From Bacillota bacterium (lineage in GTDB: Bacteria > Bacillota > UBA4882 > UBA8346), in contig JAFABB010000014.1 of assembly GCA_023426245.1 (NCBI GenBank), forward strand, positions 1 to 64,000: a DNA stretch of 64,000 nucleotides, written 5' to 3'. Made by a program: the position numbers and the translations under genes. Shown here piece by piece: positions 54,356 through 62,245 of the stretch (position 1 is its first letter; the number at the start of each line of letters is the position of its first letter). The notes below the pieces were generated by a model. The model was not told the origin of the DNA and did no database searches. It saw nothing but the letters and a program-made list of their open reading frames with translations.

Positions 54356-55031
54356 CATCAAACTCACATTTGAATATTTTCCCAAGTTGTTGTCGCGATT
54401 GCATATTACGTTATTGATTGTGATTACTGCAACCGCATTGGGAGTCTTCCTTGGCACTGTTTTGGCTTTGTTCCGGTTAGGGAAAACACCCCTACTCAAT
54501 CAAATGTCCGCCATTTATATTTCTTTCATGCGGGGCACCCCCATCATTGTGCAGATGTTCATTGTTTATTATGGATTGCCGCTGGTTTTATTGAGAATTC
54601 ATGTGGATATCAACCATTGGGACAAATTAATTTTCATTATCATTACCTATGGGTTGAACATGGCTGCTTTTGTGGCTGAGATTATCCGGGCCGCCATCAT
54701 CGGGGTACCCATCGGTCAGACGGAAGCCGCCTACGCTGTCGGTATGAGCAGGTTACAGACTTTCCGGCGGATTGTGGCGCCGCAGGCGTTATTGATCGCA
54801 TTACCCAGCCTGGGAATGAATATGGTGGGCTTATTGCAGAATACGTCGGTGGCATTCTCCCTGGGAATCATTGATGTCATAGGCAAAGCCAGGGTTATTG
54901 GGGCCAGCACTTATCATACTTTGGAAGGATATGTCGGTGCGGCGGTGATTTTTTTGACCCTTTGCATTCTGCTGGAATATGGATTTTCCAGCATTGAGAA
55001 GAAATTAAAATATAAAATGATCGGGCGATAA
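54339..55031 (+). CDS. TcyL/M-type ABC permease 1
   Basis: 230 residues, about five membrane helices, with RGTPIIVQMFIVYYG and TEAAYAVGMSRLQTFRRIV (shortened: EAAYAVGMS) typical of polar amino-acid permeases. AGGAG inside the M20 gene end serves as RBS. Confidence 0.9.
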   Translation: MGQLFDIKLTFEYFPKLLSRLHITLLIVITATALGVFLGTVLALFRLGKTPLLNQMSAIYISFMRGTPIIVQMFIVYYGLPLVLLRIHVDINHWDKLIFIIITYGLNMAAFVAEIIRAAIIGVPIGQTEAAYAVGMSRLQTFRRIVAPQALLIALPSLGMNMVGLLQNTSVAFSLGIIDVIGKARVIGASTYHTLEGYVGAAVIFLTLCILLEYGFSSIEKKLKYKMIGR

Positions 55032-55035
55032 TAGG

Positions 55036-55743
55036 ATGAACTTTGATTTTCGATTTATGTTGCTTGCCATGAAAGAGGCCCTTCGCTATACTCCGGTAAC
55101 CCTTTTACTGGCTTTGGTCCCCTTTATTCTGGGTATCATTCTTGGGACTTTCATCGCTTTGGTGCGATTATTTCAGGTCAAGGTATTGGCAAGATTGATG
55201 CAGGTTTATATCCTCATTACCAAAGGAATACCGGTGGTATTGCAGATATTAATCATTTATTTTCTGATAGTCCAAGGATTTGACAGTATCGCGGATAAAT
55301 TCCATTGGAGCTTGCATTCGAAAGATATTAACATTTATATGGCGTTTGCGGCATTATTAACCGTGGCGGTCGCCAATATTTCGGAAACCATTCGTGGGGC
55401 GTTGATGTCGGTCAACCGTGGCCAATATGAAGCGGCTTATTCCGTCGGTATGACTCATTCTCAGGTTTTACGCCGGATTGTCCTGCCGCAGGCGTTGCCG
55501 GCTGCGGTTCCCATGTTATGCAGTAACTTGATCGGGATGATCAAAAGCACTTCCTTGGTGTTTATGATTTCTGTGGTCGACCTGATGAACGCCGCCTTGA
55601 TTACGGCTACCGCCAATTACAAATACTTGGAGGCCTATGTGGCCTCAGCCATTGTTTATTGGGTCTTAAATGGGAGTTTGGAAAGAATCTCCTTTATTTT
55701 GGAGAAAAGGCTCTCCGTGTATCGGAAGGAGGGGGCGTTTTGA
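55036..55743 (+). CDS. TcyL/M-type ABC permease 2
   Basis: 235 residues of the same family (TKGIPVVLQILIIYF, EAAYSVGMTHSQVLRRIV). It begins 4 bases after the first permease, so the importer is a heterodimer as TcyLM. The stop overlaps the start of the ATPase gene (TTGA). Confidence 0.9.
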   Translation: MNFDFRFMLLAMKEALRYTPVTLLLALVPFILGIILGTFIALVRLFQVKVLARLMQVYILITKGIPVVLQILIIYFLIVQGFDSIADKFHWSLHSKDINIYMAFAALLTVAVANISETIRGALMSVNRGQYEAAYSVGMTHSQVLRRIVLPQALPAAVPMLCSNLIGMIKSTSLVFMISVVDLMNAALITATANYKYLEAYVASAIVYWVLNGSLERISFILEKRLSVYRKEGAF

Positions 55744-56492
55744 TCGAGCTGAAAGGGGTTTATAAGGCCTTCGGTAAGCATCAAGTATTAAAAGGCATCG
55801 ATTTGAAGGTCAATAAGGGTGAAGTGGTGGTAGTGATCGGATCCAGCGGTTCCGGGAAAACCACTCTTCTTAGGTGCATCAACTTTCTGGAAAAAGCCGA
55901 TGACGGTCAATTGGCGATTGGGGAAAATCATTACCATTTTAAACATGCCTCCAAAAAAGATATTCTCAGTGTGCGCCGGCAGACGGCCATGGTTTTTCAA
56001 AATTATAATTTGTTTAGTAATAAAACAGCGCTGGAAAATGTGACCGAGGGCTTAATCATTACCCGCGGCGTTGCTAAAAATGAAGCCGAGGCAATCGGTA
56101 AAAAACTTTTGGATAAGGTGGGACTTACAGACAAATACGACGCCTATCCCTGCCTGCTTTCCGGAGGCCAGCAGCAGCGGGTGGGGATTGCCAGAGCTTT
56201 GGCGTTGAATCCGGAAGTGATCTTATTGGATGAACCGACATCAGCCCTGGATCCGGAACTGGTCGGCGAGGTTCTTACCGTGATCAAAAAAGTCGCCAAA
56301 GAAGGAATCACCATGATTGTGGTCACGCATGAACTTTCCTTTGCAGCCGATGTGGCCAATCATGTTGTTTTTATGGATGAGGGCTTGATTGTAGAAGAGG
56401 GAACCCCGCAACAGTTATTTTCCCATCCCAGGGAAGAGCGGACTCAGCAATTTTTAAAAAGGATATTACCGGAGTGGAATTATGATATTTGA
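55740..56492 (+). CDS. TcyN-type ABC ATPase
   Basis: 250 residues from a TTG start (MIELKGVYKAF) with AAGGAGGGGG upstream. Walker A is GSSGSGKTT, the signature LSGGQQQRVG, Walker B VILLDEPTSALDPELVGE and the H-loop VVTHELSFA. The longer frame start at 55659 would lie deep inside the permease gene. It closes the transporter module and is followed in 20 bases by the second nitrogenase-like pair with no terminator between, which links transport and enzyme. Confidence 0.9.
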   Translation: MIELKGVYKAFGKHQVLKGIDLKVNKGEVVVVIGSSGSGKTTLLRCINFLEKADDGQLAIGENHYHFKHASKKDILSVRRQTAMVFQNYNLFSNKTALENVTEGLIITRGVAKNEAEAIGKKLLDKVGLTDKYDAYPCLLSGGQQQRVGIARALALNPEVILLDEPTSALDPELVGEVLTVIKKVAKEGITMIVVTHELSFAADVANHVVFMDEGLIVEEGTPQQLFSHPREERTQQFLKRILPEWNYDI

Positions 56493-56512
56493 ATAACGAG
56501 GAGGTTTGGATT

Positions 56513-57985
56513 ATGCCGATAAATTTAGATGTGTCCACTGCAGGAACCCGCGAAAACCGTTTGGGTTCCATCACCGGGTATAACGGTGATCTCAAGGACT
56601 TGGTCCATCAATCCCGTTGTGGGGGTCCCAAAGACCGGGAACGTTGTTTCAGCCAATCCAGTACGTGCCTGTCAGGTTGCGCTCTCGGTCAACTTTCGGG
56701 GATCCGCGACATCGCTGTTATCAATCACGCTCCTTCCGGTTGTACTGCCGTAGCAGCCGGGGCCAATGTTTTAAACACTCAGCTCGCAACCAAGATTGGA
56801 GTGGTCAATCATACTGTATTTGTAGGAACCGATATGAATGAGCAAGACACAGTATTTGGGGCAGCCGGTACTCTTCGGGATGTTATTTTGGAAACCTATC
56901 GCCGTTATCAGCCCGAAGCCATTTTCATCGGTACTTCTTGTGTAACCGGGATTATCGGCGAAGACGTCGACGGGATCGTGGAAGAGCTGAAAACGGAGCT
57001 ACCGGTCCCCATAGCGGCGGTTCATTGCGAAGGCTTTAAATCCCGCATCTGGGCAACTGGATTTGACGCGGCCGACCATGCAGTCCTGACCAGTATTGTC
57101 AAGCCGCCTCGAACGAGTAAAAAGTCGCCGGTGATTAACTTTAAAAACTTTTTCGAAAGCGCCCGGGTTGAGATTACCGAACTATTCGCCAATTTTGGGG
57201 TCAAGCCGCAGTTTTTGTATCAAAATGCAACCATAGAAGAACTTTCCCATATCTCTGAGTCTTTGGCTACGGTTTGCATTTGCGGAACACTCGGAACTTA
57301 TCTGGGAAATGCGTTAGAGGAGCAGTACGGGGTTCCCTATATCAGGACCATCAACCCACTCGGAGTTACCGGTTTTGAAACCTGGCTCCGGGAAATCGGA
57401 CGGGTAATTGGTAAAGAGGGTGAAGTCGAGTCCTACATCAGCGGACAAAGAGAAAAATATCTACCGCAGATTGAAGCGGTCAAAAAAGAATTAAAAGGAT
57501 TACGGGCCGTGATTGGAATGGGTCCCGGCTATACCTTCGAAGTATCCCGGGTTTTGCAGGAATTGGGCATGGAATTGGTTTGGGGAGCGGCCTGGCATTA
57601 CGACCACCAATATGATAACGGCCAGATACCGCCTTCGCTCAAGCATTTAAACGAAAATTCCCCGCTGAATTTTAAGATCAGTGTGGCCGATCAGCAAAAC
57701 TTCGAAGTGCTCAATATTTTGCATCAGTATCAACCGGACATCTATTTTTCGAGACATCCGGGAACTACGGTTTGGGCGATCAAACAAGGCGTGCCGGCGC
57801 TCTATGTGGCGGATGAATATATGATTTTTGGTTATCAAGGGACCCTAAACTTTGCCTATGCTGTATTGGACACCATTCATAACCGCAGTTTTGAAAAAAA
57901 TCTGGCCGCCCGGGTGAAACTTCCTTATACCCAGTGGTGGTACAATCAAGGCAATGCAACTTTTCTAAAGGAGTCGATAGGTTAA
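56513..57985 (+). CDS. Nitrogenase-like component 1, NifD-like subunit (pair 2)
   Basis: 490 residues, the same length as the pair 1 subunit, from the ATG with GAGGAGG upstream. Cys52 and Cys56 (STCLSGCALG), Cys77 (NHAPSGC), Cys143 (IGTSCVTGIIGED) and Cys257 (CICGTLGTYLG) are kept at equivalent places. The WHYDHQYDNG motif matches WHFDQHYDHG of pair 1. The two D proteins share most of the framework (TRENRLG, ITGY, DTVFGAA) but differ in many pocket-side stretches. This suggests paralogues with different substrates. It is likely expressed from the Tcy operon promoter through leader copy D. Confidence 0.88.
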   Translation: MPINLDVSTAGTRENRLGSITGYNGDLKDLVHQSRCGGPKDRERCFSQSSTCLSGCALGQLSGIRDIAVINHAPSGCTAVAAGANVLNTQLATKIGVVNHTVFVGTDMNEQDTVFGAAGTLRDVILETYRRYQPEAIFIGTSCVTGIIGEDVDGIVEELKTELPVPIAAVHCEGFKSRIWATGFDAADHAVLTSIVKPPRTSKKSPVINFKNFFESARVEITELFANFGVKPQFLYQNATIEELSHISESLATVCICGTLGTYLGNALEEQYGVPYIRTINPLGVTGFETWLREIGRVIGKEGEVESYISGQREKYLPQIEAVKKELKGLRAVIGMGPGYTFEVSRVLQELGMELVWGAAWHYDHQYDNGQIPPSLKHLNENSPLNFKISVADQQNFEVLNILHQYQPDIYFSRHPGTTVWAIKQGVPALYVADEYMIFGYQGTLNFAYAVLDTIHNRSFEKNLAARVKLPYTQWWYNQGNATFLKESIG

Positions 57986-59284
57986 ATGGCCAGAATACTC
58001 GATCAACCAAGGTATAAATGCGCAATGGCCGCGATGCAAACGGTACAGTCCATTCCCGGGGCTTTACCCATCCTGCATGCCGGACCGGGTTGTGCTGAAA
58101 AATTGGGTGGAAGCGTCGGCAGTTCCGGTCATTTTTCGCCCCACATCTTTCCCTGCACCAATATTAGTGAAAAAGAAGTCATTTTTGGCGGTGAGAGCCG
58201 GTTGAAAGAAACTATTGAAAATTCCCTCAAAGTTGTGGATGCCGATTTATATGTGGTATTAACCGGGTGCACCTCGGAGATTGTCGGGGATGACGGAGCT
58301 GAAGTGGTCCGTTCTTTTGGCAATTCTGAAAAACCAGTGATTTTTGCATCGACACCCGGTTTTAAAGCCAACAATTATCAGGGCCATGAGTGGGTCATTC
58401 AGGCGATTATCGACCAATACTTAAAAGAGTCGCTATCCAAGGTGAAGGGGCTGGTCAATATTTGGGCAGCTATCCCCATGCATGATCCGTTCTGGCTTGG
58501 TAATCTGCGAGAGCTTGAACGGTTGGTTGGGGAAATCGGCTTGGTTCCCAATACTATCTTCGGACACGGCAGAGGCCTTCAAAATATTCAGCGCATTCCC
58601 GAGGCCCAGTTTAATTTGGTGGTATCCCCCTGGTTGGGTCTGAAAAACGCCCAATCTTTGCAGGAACGATTCGAAACACCTTATCTCCATTACCCGACTC
58701 TTCCGGTAGGCGCATTTGAGACCGGTAAGTTTTTAAGGGCTATTGGGGAGTTTGCCGGGCTCCCCGCCCTTCAAGTCGAGTCCGTGGTTCAGAAGCACGA
58801 GGATGAGTATTACTATTACATCGAACGTTTTGCCGATGTTTTTTTGGAGACCCGGGTCATGTCCAAACGGTTTGTCGTGGTTTCCGACGCCCAATATGCA
58901 TTGGCGCTGACCAAATTTTTAGTGAACGATTTGGGGCGGATACCATCCAAACAATATATCACCGATGATACCCCGCTGGAATATCAGGATCAGGTACGAA
59001 GCTATTTCCGGGAGCTAAATGACGGGATTGTCGCTGAAGTTGAGTTTTCCAGTGACGGACGGCAGATTCACGATGAAATTCGCCAAACTGATTTTCATGG
59101 CTATCCTTTGATCCTCGGCAGTTCATGGGAGAAAAAACTGGTTAAGGAGTTAAAAGCACACTATATCATGATTTCGTGGCCGATTATTGAAAGGATGGTC
59201 ATTAATGGCTCCTATGTCGGTTATAACGGCGGGCTTAAACTTTTGGAAGATATTTATTCGGTGGTACTGACCCGGTTTAATTAA
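57986..59284 (+). CDS. Nitrogenase-like component 1, NifK-like subunit (pair 2)
   Basis: 432 residues; the ATG follows the D stop directly (TAAATG). Cys12 (RYKCAMAAMQ), Cys36 (LHAGPGCAEK) and Cys95 (VLTGCTSEIVGDD) fit the three NifK-side P-cluster positions. It is a paralogue of the pair 1 K subunit (GFKANNYQGHEW vs GFKGTNVYGHEL) but lacks the extra Cys50 region found there. It forms the partner of the preceding gene product. Confidence 0.88.
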   Translation: MARILDQPRYKCAMAAMQTVQSIPGALPILHAGPGCAEKLGGSVGSSGHFSPHIFPCTNISEKEVIFGGESRLKETIENSLKVVDADLYVVLTGCTSEIVGDDGAEVVRSFGNSEKPVIFASTPGFKANNYQGHEWVIQAIIDQYLKESLSKVKGLVNIWAAIPMHDPFWLGNLRELERLVGEIGLVPNTIFGHGRGLQNIQRIPEAQFNLVVSPWLGLKNAQSLQERFETPYLHYPTLPVGAFETGKFLRAIGEFAGLPALQVESVVQKHEDEYYYYIERFADVFLETRVMSKRFVVVSDAQYALALTKFLVNDLGRIPSKQYITDDTPLEYQDQVRSYFRELNDGIVAEVEFSSDGRQIHDEIRQTDFHGYPLILGSSWEKKLVKELKAHYIMISWPIIERMVINGSYVGYNGGLKLLEDIYSVVLTRFN

Positions 59285-59325
59285 TACGGCAGCAATTATG
59301 AAAATTGAATTCTCTCGAAGCAATA

Positions 59326-59355
59326 TTGACAAAAGATCTAAAAATAGTGTATTAT
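59326..59355 (+). promoter_or_regulatory. Promoter of the HisC-like operon
   Basis: TTGACA (59326-59331), 18 bases, TATTAT (59350-59355). It lies just after D/K pair 2. Confidence 0.72.
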
Positions 59356-59384
59356 AATTATAATAAATCAACTCGGAATACTAA
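59356..59384 (+). promoter_or_regulatory. Putative CymR-like operator
   Basis: TATAATAAATCAACTCGGAA follows the -10 box within a few bases and covers the expected start site. It shares TATAATAAAT-N6-GGAAT with the site at 63702-63722. Confidence 0.5.
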
Positions 59385-59390
59385 TAAAAG

Positions 59391-59462
59391 CTGACTGGAA
59401 AACTGGAGGCTTTGAGTGGGAATCATTTGATTCCATGGCACTCAAAGCCTCCAGTTTTTTTT
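59391..59462 (+). ncRNA. Leader RNA copy E (variant with long terminator)
   Basis: CTGACTGGAAAACTGGAGGC (59391-59410). The terminator is unusually strong: 17 bp, ACTGGAGGCTTTGAGTG (59402-59418) with 59439-59455, plus an inner GGAATC/GATTCC helix and T8. Here the conserved ACTGG is itself inside the terminator stem. The upstream repeated ACTGG (59394-59398) could compete for the same CCAGT strand, a plausible switching mechanism. Confidence 0.68.
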
Positions 59463-59514
59463 AAGGCCTTTTTTGGACAGAAACTCTACAATCTTTCGTC
59501 GAGGGGGCCGGTAA

Positions 59515-60603
59515 ATGCCGGATTTGAAATTTCGAAATGCCGTGGAGGCGCTTCCTCCTTATACTCCTGCAAAGTCCCTTGAAGCGATTAAACATGAATT
59601 GGGTTTGGAGAGAATTATTCGCTTGTCTGCCAATGAAAGCACCATGGGGTGTTCGCCCCGGGTGGGTCCGGCTATTGAACAAGCCCTCAAAAATATTTAT
59701 CTTTATCCGGATGGAGCCAGTTCTCTCCTTAAAAGTAAATTGGCGCAAATCCATCAATGCCAACCCCAACAAGTGATCATCGGTTCAGGCTCCTTTGAAA
59801 TTTTATCTCTGATTGCAGAAGCTTTCCTTGAGCCCGGCGATGAGTCGATTATGCCAACGCCCACTTTTGGTTGGTACCAGACCGTCACTTTGGCGTTGGG
59901 CGGCTATGTGGTGAAAGTCCCTTTGCAAGACCATCACGTCGATTTGAATGGAATTAAAAGTAAAATCAATCAAAATACCAAGATCATCTGGCTTTGTAAC
60001 CCCAATAATCCCACCGGGACGATTGTCACCAAAAAATCAACGGAAGAATTTTTGAGCCAAATTCCCGGGAATGTTGCGGTGGTTTTCGATGAGGCCTATT
60101 TTGATTATGTCGAGCGGGAGGATTATCCGGATGCCACTCAATTTTTACATTTTCCCAATGTCATTTCATTGCGTACTTTTTCCAAAACTTACGGATTAGC
60201 GGGTTTGCGGGTCGGTTACGGGATTGGGAATCCCAAGTTCATTGATATTTTGAACCGGATACGATTACCGCTGAATGTAAATGTATTCGCTCAGGTTGCC
60301 GCCGTTGCCAGTCTGGACGATCCTGGATTTAAATCGGCAGTGCTGGAAAACAACAGAAAAGGGAAGCAATTTTTTTATCAATCCTTTCAGACGATGGGAC
60401 TCATCTTTATCCCCACCGAGACCAATTTTGTCATGGTTAATGTGGCCCAAGATTCTACCCTAGTCTTTGAAAAACTGCTGCGAAAAGGAGTTTCAGTTCG
60501 CCCGGGCGCGGAATTCGATATGCCGACATGGCTGCGAATTACCATTGGCCGTCCTGAAGAAAATGAATTTCTGATTAGAAAATTGAAAGAAGTCCTGAAT
60601 TGA
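59515..60603 (+). CDS. HisC-like class I/II aminotransferase
   Basis: 362 residues: LSANESTMGCSP near the N-terminus, CNPNNPTGT, the FDEAYFDY aspartate and Lys224 in TFSKTYGLAGLRVGYG. It resembles histidinol-phosphate aminotransferase, but no other his genes are near. In the sulfur context it could transaminate a sulfur amino acid or keto acid. It begins a plus-strand operon with a GldA-like and a PNPOx-like gene. Confidence 0.88.
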   Translation: MPDLKFRNAVEALPPYTPAKSLEAIKHELGLERIIRLSANESTMGCSPRVGPAIEQALKNIYLYPDGASSLLKSKLAQIHQCQPQQVIIGSGSFEILSLIAEAFLEPGDESIMPTPTFGWYQTVTLALGGYVVKVPLQDHHVDLNGIKSKINQNTKIIWLCNPNNPTGTIVTKKSTEEFLSQIPGNVAVVFDEAYFDYVEREDYPDATQFLHFPNVISLRTFSKTYGLAGLRVGYGIGNPKFIDILNRIRLPLNVNVFAQVAAVASLDDPGFKSAVLENNRKGKQFFYQSFQTMGLIFIPTETNFVMVNVAQDSTLVFEKLLRKGVSVRPGAEFDMPTWLRITIGRPEENEFLIRKLKEVLN

Positions 60604-60618
60604 AAGGAGGAAAAGATC

Positions 60619-61755
60619 ATGTTGATTAAAACTCCGCAGCAATATATGAATCAACCGGATATTCTTCGCTCCGCCGGATCATATGTTGCAAAAATAGGGA
60701 AGAACGCTTTCATAGTAGGAGGTAAAACCGCTTTGGCGGCTGCCGGAAAAGAATTTTTTGATAGTTTAAAAGCAGCCGGAATCGAAGCTGTCAGCGAAGA
60801 ATTCCTTGGCGATTGCACCCAAAAGGCTGTGGACCAATATGCGGCAACAGCAAAGAGAATCAAGGCAGATATGATCATTGGGGTTGGAGGTGGCAAGGCG
60901 CTGGATTTGGCTAAAGCGATCGGAGATCAATTGGCAATACCGGTTATTACCGTACCAACCATCGCCGCAACCTGCGCTGCCTGGTCGGCCTTATCGATTT
61001 TATATGATGAAAAGGGGCGTTTCGCAAGCGGTGTTATTTTAAAAAATTCCCCCCAGCTGGTTTTGGTGGATAGCTGGATTATTGCCCGGGCACCGGTACG
61101 CTATTTAAGGGCCGGTATTGCCGACACATTGGCAAAATGGTATGAAACGGCCCCTTATGCTATTCAGGCGGAAAATGATGTGCTTCTCCAACTTGGTTTG
61201 GAAAACGCCAAACTTGCTTTTAAAATCATCGAAGAAAAAGGAATTCGGGCTATTAAAGACGCTGCAGATAACCATGAAGGTGAAATACTCCGGGAAGTGA
61301 TTGATTCGATTATTGTATTGGCAGGGTTAGTGGGAAGTATCACCGAGGGCGCCTATCGCCCGGCATTGGGTCATGCAATTCACAACAGACTCACCTTTAT
61401 TCCGGAAACCCATTCCAGTCTGCACGGAGAGAAAGTAATCTTTGGAGTTTTCGTACAACTTCTTTTAGAGGGGAAAACGCCAACGAAAATTACAGATTTT
61501 CTAAGGTGGATGAATGAATTAGGGCTTCCGGTTACTCTGAGGCAATTGGGTGTTGTTGACCTATTGACAGCCGCAGCTGAAGTTGGACGAGGTATGAATA
61601 TTGAAACGGAGGCCCTTAACAAGTATCCATTTCCAGTTACCTCCCAGTTAATAGAGAAAGTAGTGATTGAGGCTGACCGGTTGGGTGAAGGTACGCACAC
61701 CCAAAGTCAAAATCAGGGAGGAATCCATGACGAGCGAAACATCCTGGCAATCTGA
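60619..61755 (+). CDS. GldA-like metal-dependent dehydrogenase
   Basis: 378 residues. The nucleotide motif GVGGGKALDLAKA and metal ligands Asp169 (AGIADTLAKW), His252 (GHAIHNRL) and His269 (LHGEKV) are those of the glycerol dehydrogenase family. PTIAATCAAWS is also typical. Substrate unknown: small hydroxy or keto compounds produced by the preceding aminotransferase are possible. AAAGGAGG precedes the ATG 16 bases after the aminotransferase gene. Confidence 0.87.
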   Translation: MLIKTPQQYMNQPDILRSAGSYVAKIGKNAFIVGGKTALAAAGKEFFDSLKAAGIEAVSEEFLGDCTQKAVDQYAATAKRIKADMIIGVGGGKALDLAKAIGDQLAIPVITVPTIAATCAAWSALSILYDEKGRFASGVILKNSPQLVLVDSWIIARAPVRYLRAGIADTLAKWYETAPYAIQAENDVLLQLGLENAKLAFKIIEEKGIRAIKDAADNHEGEILREVIDSIIVLAGLVGSITEGAYRPALGHAIHNRLTFIPETHSSLHGEKVIFGVFVQLLLEGKTPTKITDFLRWMNELGLPVTLRQLGVVDLLTAAAEVGRGMNIETEALNKYPFPVTSQLIEKVVIEADRLGEGTHTQSQNQGGIHDERNILAI

Positions 61756-62188
61756 TGTGGTTGACTATATTACCAAAACACGATTTGCAGTTTTAGGGTA
61801 TGTTCGTGGAGACCGGACGACGCTTTTGCGATCCATGGGAAATTTTGCCCTGAGCGGTTTTGATTTGTATTTCTCTTCAGGGAAAGATGCGCCAAAAGTC
61901 CGAGAAATTGAAAAAAATCCCCAAGTAAGCTTTTTTTTCGAACATGACAATCAAAATCTTGAGACCTGGAAGAGTGTGCTGGTATTGGGCAGAGCAAAGC
62001 TGTTAACTACGGGAACTGAATATGAAAATGCCATCGAGTTGTTGAGTAATCGGAATCCCCATTTTAAAGAACGTGTAGCCAAAGGGGAAATGGTAAACAC
62101 TGCTATTTTTAAAATCAAAACCCAGGAAATTGAATATTTGGACTACTCCAAGGGATTTGGCACTGTTAACAAATATCAATTATCGTAA
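61727..62188 (+). CDS. Pyridoxamine-5'-phosphate oxidase-like flavin-binding protein
   Basis: 153 residues of the FMN-binding split barrel: FAVLGYVRGDRTTLLRSMGNF, DLYFSSGKDAPKVREIEKNP and VSFFFEHDNQ (quoted in part). The start at 61727 has GGGAGG upstream and overlaps the GldA-like gene by 29 bases. Such proteins bind FMN or F420-like cofactors or haem; the reaction is unknown. Confidence 0.8.
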   Translation: MTSETSWQSDVVDYITKTRFAVLGYVRGDRTTLLRSMGNFALSGFDLYFSSGKDAPKVREIEKNPQVSFFFEHDNQNLETWKSVLVLGRAKLLTTGTEYENAIELLSNRNPHFKERVAKGEMVNTAIFKIKTQEIEYLDYSKGFGTVNKYQLS

Positions 62189-62245
62189 GAAGCCATCAGT
62201 ATATGATGAACAGTACCCAATCCGGAAAGTGAAAAGATTTTCCAA

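Noticed and set aside
37086..59284. Nitrogen-fixation (nif) locus
   Set aside because: No NifH, NifB, NifE or NifN in the window, the NifD cofactor histidine seems absent, and the context is sulfur rather than nitrogen metabolism.
36436..59462. Leader RNAs as T-boxes or ANTAR targets
   Set aside because: No T-box TGGNACCGCG bulge or specifier stem is seen, and the first-hairpin loops (4-5 nt) are not the A1/G4 hexaloops required for ANTAR proteins.
59515..60603. Histidine-biosynthesis hisC
   Set aside because: The fold fits, but no other his gene is adjacent and the promoter carries the sulfur-island motifs, so histidine synthesis is not supported.
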